Part shown: piece by piece, positions 6,028 through 7,474 of the stretch
Layout: each line of letters opens with the position of its first letter
Numbering within the stretch: position 1 is the first letter of the stretch
Source of the DNA: Paramuribaculum sp.
GTDB lineage: Bacteria > Bacteroidota > Bacteroidia > Bacteroidales > Muribaculaceae
NCBI GenBank assembly: GCA_029062075.1
Contig: JAIDQW010000168.1
Span: forward strand, 1-7,474
DNA length: 7,474 nt
Direction of reading: 5' to 3'
Translations under genes and position numbers: made by a program
Notes under the pieces: model-generated
Told to the model about the DNA's origin: nothing
The model's input: only the letters and a program-made list of their open reading frames with translations
The model's database searches: none

Positions 6028-7383
6028 ATCAAGATTGATAGTGACAGACGCAGGATATATTCTGCGCGGGTCGTGATATTCAGCGCAACTTTCCACCATA
6101 TTGTCGAGAGTGCATTTTAACTTGCCGCTGAAAAATTTCTTTCCGTTCACTGTAACAGTTACAGGTCTGTTTAGGTCAACAAGTGCGCTGTTCAGATATA
6201 TTCTGAATATTCCGGATGTTGCAGGAGTGTAGTTACGCTCAAATTTGAGGGCGATTCCCCATCGGCTGTCATTTTCTATCGTATTGTAGTGTACATTATC
6301 TACTGTTATGTTGACATTGTTATTATAGATATTCATTTCATATCTTGTGCGCAATTTTTCATCAGGACGCTTGATAACCTGAATATTGTAAAATCCTGAG
6401 CGATGGATCCCATCCATTTCAAAATCTTCCCAGGAAACATTTGCAGGGTAGGGGTTGCGCTTGAAAGCGGATAACCAAGGTGTGGTGGGGCGATAGTCAA
6501 TATGATGTCCTCTGTCAGGTATCAATTCTATATTATGAACATAACCTGCCGGATGAAGATTCTTCAGGCTGTCAAACGCCGCTTTGGTGTAACCGGTGAG
6601 TTTATCTCTATAAAAGCCATAGTCTTTATCTCCTGTTCTCAAAGAAAATGCAATATTACGGCAGTTTTCTGCCGGGGCGTTTGCAAGTGGTTCACCACCA
6701 GCCATGGGACCTGCACCGGCGAGATAGTCTGCATAGAAGGAGGCAAGTCTTTGACTGCCATAACCGCCTTCGCTGATTCCGAAGAAGTAAATGCGATCAG
6801 GGTCAATTTCATCATTTGCCAGTGTCTGACGCAGGAGTTTTTCCCATGCGAATTGTTTGCCCTTCTGCCACCATCTGTAATAATCACCGGTACGTGGAAT
6901 TTTGGGTACAAAATAAACGGACGCACTGTCTGCAAATGTTCTGGCAAAATAAAGTCCGTTGCTCCATTCTCTATCAGGGTCACCCGAGCCGTGGAGATAC
7001 AGAAATAAAGGATATCCGTTCTCAGGCTTGTCTCCTTTACTCCCCCAATAGTACTTCATTACTGCATCTGTCTCAAGATCTGCCGGTATATGCCATTCAC
7101 TGCTGTCACCAAGCGAAATGGATCTGACCGGAGCGAGTTTTTCTTCATCAAGAGCCGCATTTGCGCTTTTCCAGGCATCCCAAACAATTGCTTGAGTGGA
7201 TTTAATATCTGTTGTTTTTATCTTGATGTTAGGTGAGAATTTCTTGGTTTCCTCACCGGAAAGATACTTGATAAACCATTCTTTGAGTGATTCATTCAAT
7301 CCATTGGTTTGTGCAGTTGAACGTGCTGTGATAAAAGTTGTGGTAATTAGCAATAATAGGATTCGGAGCGGAATGAGTTTCAT
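6019..7383 (-). CDS. Secreted alpha/beta hydrolase (esterase/peptidase-like) with C-terminal beta-rich domain
   Basis: The 454-residue protein begins with a signal peptide (about 1-24, ending ARSTAQ), so it acts in the periplasm or outside the cell. A helical segment (about 28-80) precedes the alpha/beta-hydrolase core. The core has an oxyanion-hole HGSG at 131-134, nucleophile elbow GISEGG at 202-207 with Ser204, probable acid Asp252 or Asp254 in RTGDKDYGF, and His293 or His294 in DRGHHIDY. All three parts of a serine triad are thus present. The fold resembles PHB-depolymerase/feruloyl-esterase and prolyl-oligopeptidase-like enzymes, and the substrate is not evident. Residues about 315-452 form a beta-rich extension, including RPVTVTVNGKKFF (406-418), possibly a binding or packing domain. 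ATG 7383 is chosen for the signal peptide. The gene is convergent with the binding-protein gene and is probably transcribed alone within this window. I am confident of the hydrolase fold and much less so of the substrate class. Confidence 0.85.
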   Translation of the reverse strand: MKLIPLRILLLLITTTFITARSTAQTNGLNESLKEWFIKYLSGEETKKFSPNIKIKTTDIKSTQAIVWDAWKSANAALDEEKLAPVRSISLGDSSEWHIPADLETDAVMKYYWGSKGDKPENGYPLFLYLHGSGDPDREWSNGLYFARTFADSASVYFVPKIPRTGDYYRWWQKGKQFAWEKLLRQTLANDEIDPDRIYFFGISEGGYGSQRLASFYADYLAGAGPMAGGEPLANAPAENCRNIAFSLRTGDKDYGFYRDKLTGYTKAAFDSLKNLHPAGYVHNIELIPDRGHHIDYRPTTPWLSAFKRNPYPANVSWEDFEMDGIHRSGFYNIQVIKRPDEKLRTRYEMNIYNNNVNITVDNVHYNTIENDSRWGIALKFERNYTPATSGIFRIYLNSALVDLNRPVTVTVNGKKFFSGKLKCTLDNMVESCAEYHDPRRIYPASVTINLDKN

Positions 7384-7474
7384 GATTTATATGATTTAGT
7401 TTTTACAAAAGTGATTAAAAATATTTTTGTTTGCAAGTCAATTTTTTTGGATATAATAATCTATAATCTACCTA
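7384..7474. promoter_or_regulatory. Upstream region of the hydrolase gene with possible divergent promoters
   Basis: On the minus strand, CTTG (7437-7434), 20 bases, then CACTTTTG (7413-7406) is an imperfect match to the TTTG / TAnnTTTG promoter pattern, lying 22 bases before the hydrolase ATG. On the plus strand, TATTTTTG (7422-7429) matches TAnnTTTG at every fixed position but lacks a clear -33 box. It would drive transcription out of the right edge. The region is very AT-rich, so both are weak calls. No coding sequence is seen here. Confidence 0.3.

Noticed and set aside
6502..7008. Open plus-strand frame of 168 codons inside the hydrolase gene
   Set aside because: It is fully antisense to the hydrolase core that carries the catalytic motifs, and its translation is Cys-rich with no coherent domain.
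7457..7470. Tandem repeat of TAATCTA (two copies)
   Set aside because: Two copies of a 7-base AT-rich word at the window edge are too little to separate from chance.
1..7474. tRNA, rRNA, CRISPR array, insertion sequence or attachment site
   Set aside because: No cloverleaf-like segment, repeat-spacer pattern, transposase frame or terminal inverted repeats were seen on either strand. The genes fill nearly all of the window.

Overview
The window looks like chromosomal DNA of a Bacteroidales gut-type bacterium, possibly Muribaculaceae (the family-level guess is inference). The reasons are Bacteroidetes-type promoter elements (TAnnTTTG) next to start codons, A/T-rich leaders without Shine-Dalgarno sequences, and a porin of a family confined to Bacteroidetes. 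Six protein genes fill almost the whole window. No gap between genes exceeds 130 bases. I see no RNA gene, insertion sequence, prophage, CRISPR array or clear sign of recent transfer.

Left block, minus strand (1-1766): a META/HslJ-type lipoprotein gene runs off the left edge, and an NhaC-family Na+/H+ antiporter gene lies upstream of it. The nhaC gene is divergent from a plus-strand major facilitator superfamily transporter (1895-3118). The 128-base gap between them holds a minus-strand promoter candidate and an inverted repeat. Both products are 11-13-helix inner-membrane carriers, so they could serve related ion-coupled export or homeostasis roles, but the MFS substrate cannot be read from the sequence.

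Central block, plus strand (3205-6016): a 660-residue beta-barrel protein of the Bacteroidetes putative porin family is followed, after a single base, by a membrane-anchored periplasmic solute-binding-like protein resembling the sensor half of MltF lytic transglycosylases. A strong TATCTTTG box lies 7 bases before the porin start codon. The two genes very likely form one translationally coupled unit linking an outer-membrane channel to a periplasmic binding module.

Right block, minus strand (6019-7383): a secreted serine alpha/beta hydrolase with a beta-rich C-terminal extension converges on the binding-protein gene with only 2 bases between the stop codons. A palindrome flanked by A and T tracts spans both stops and probably terminates transcription from both sides.

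Nothing here is an obvious new defence or mobile system. The points most worth a second look are the porin/MltF-like pair, the identical 7-base distance from a -7 box to ATG in two genes (possible leaderless mRNAs), and several palindromes in the short intergenic regions.
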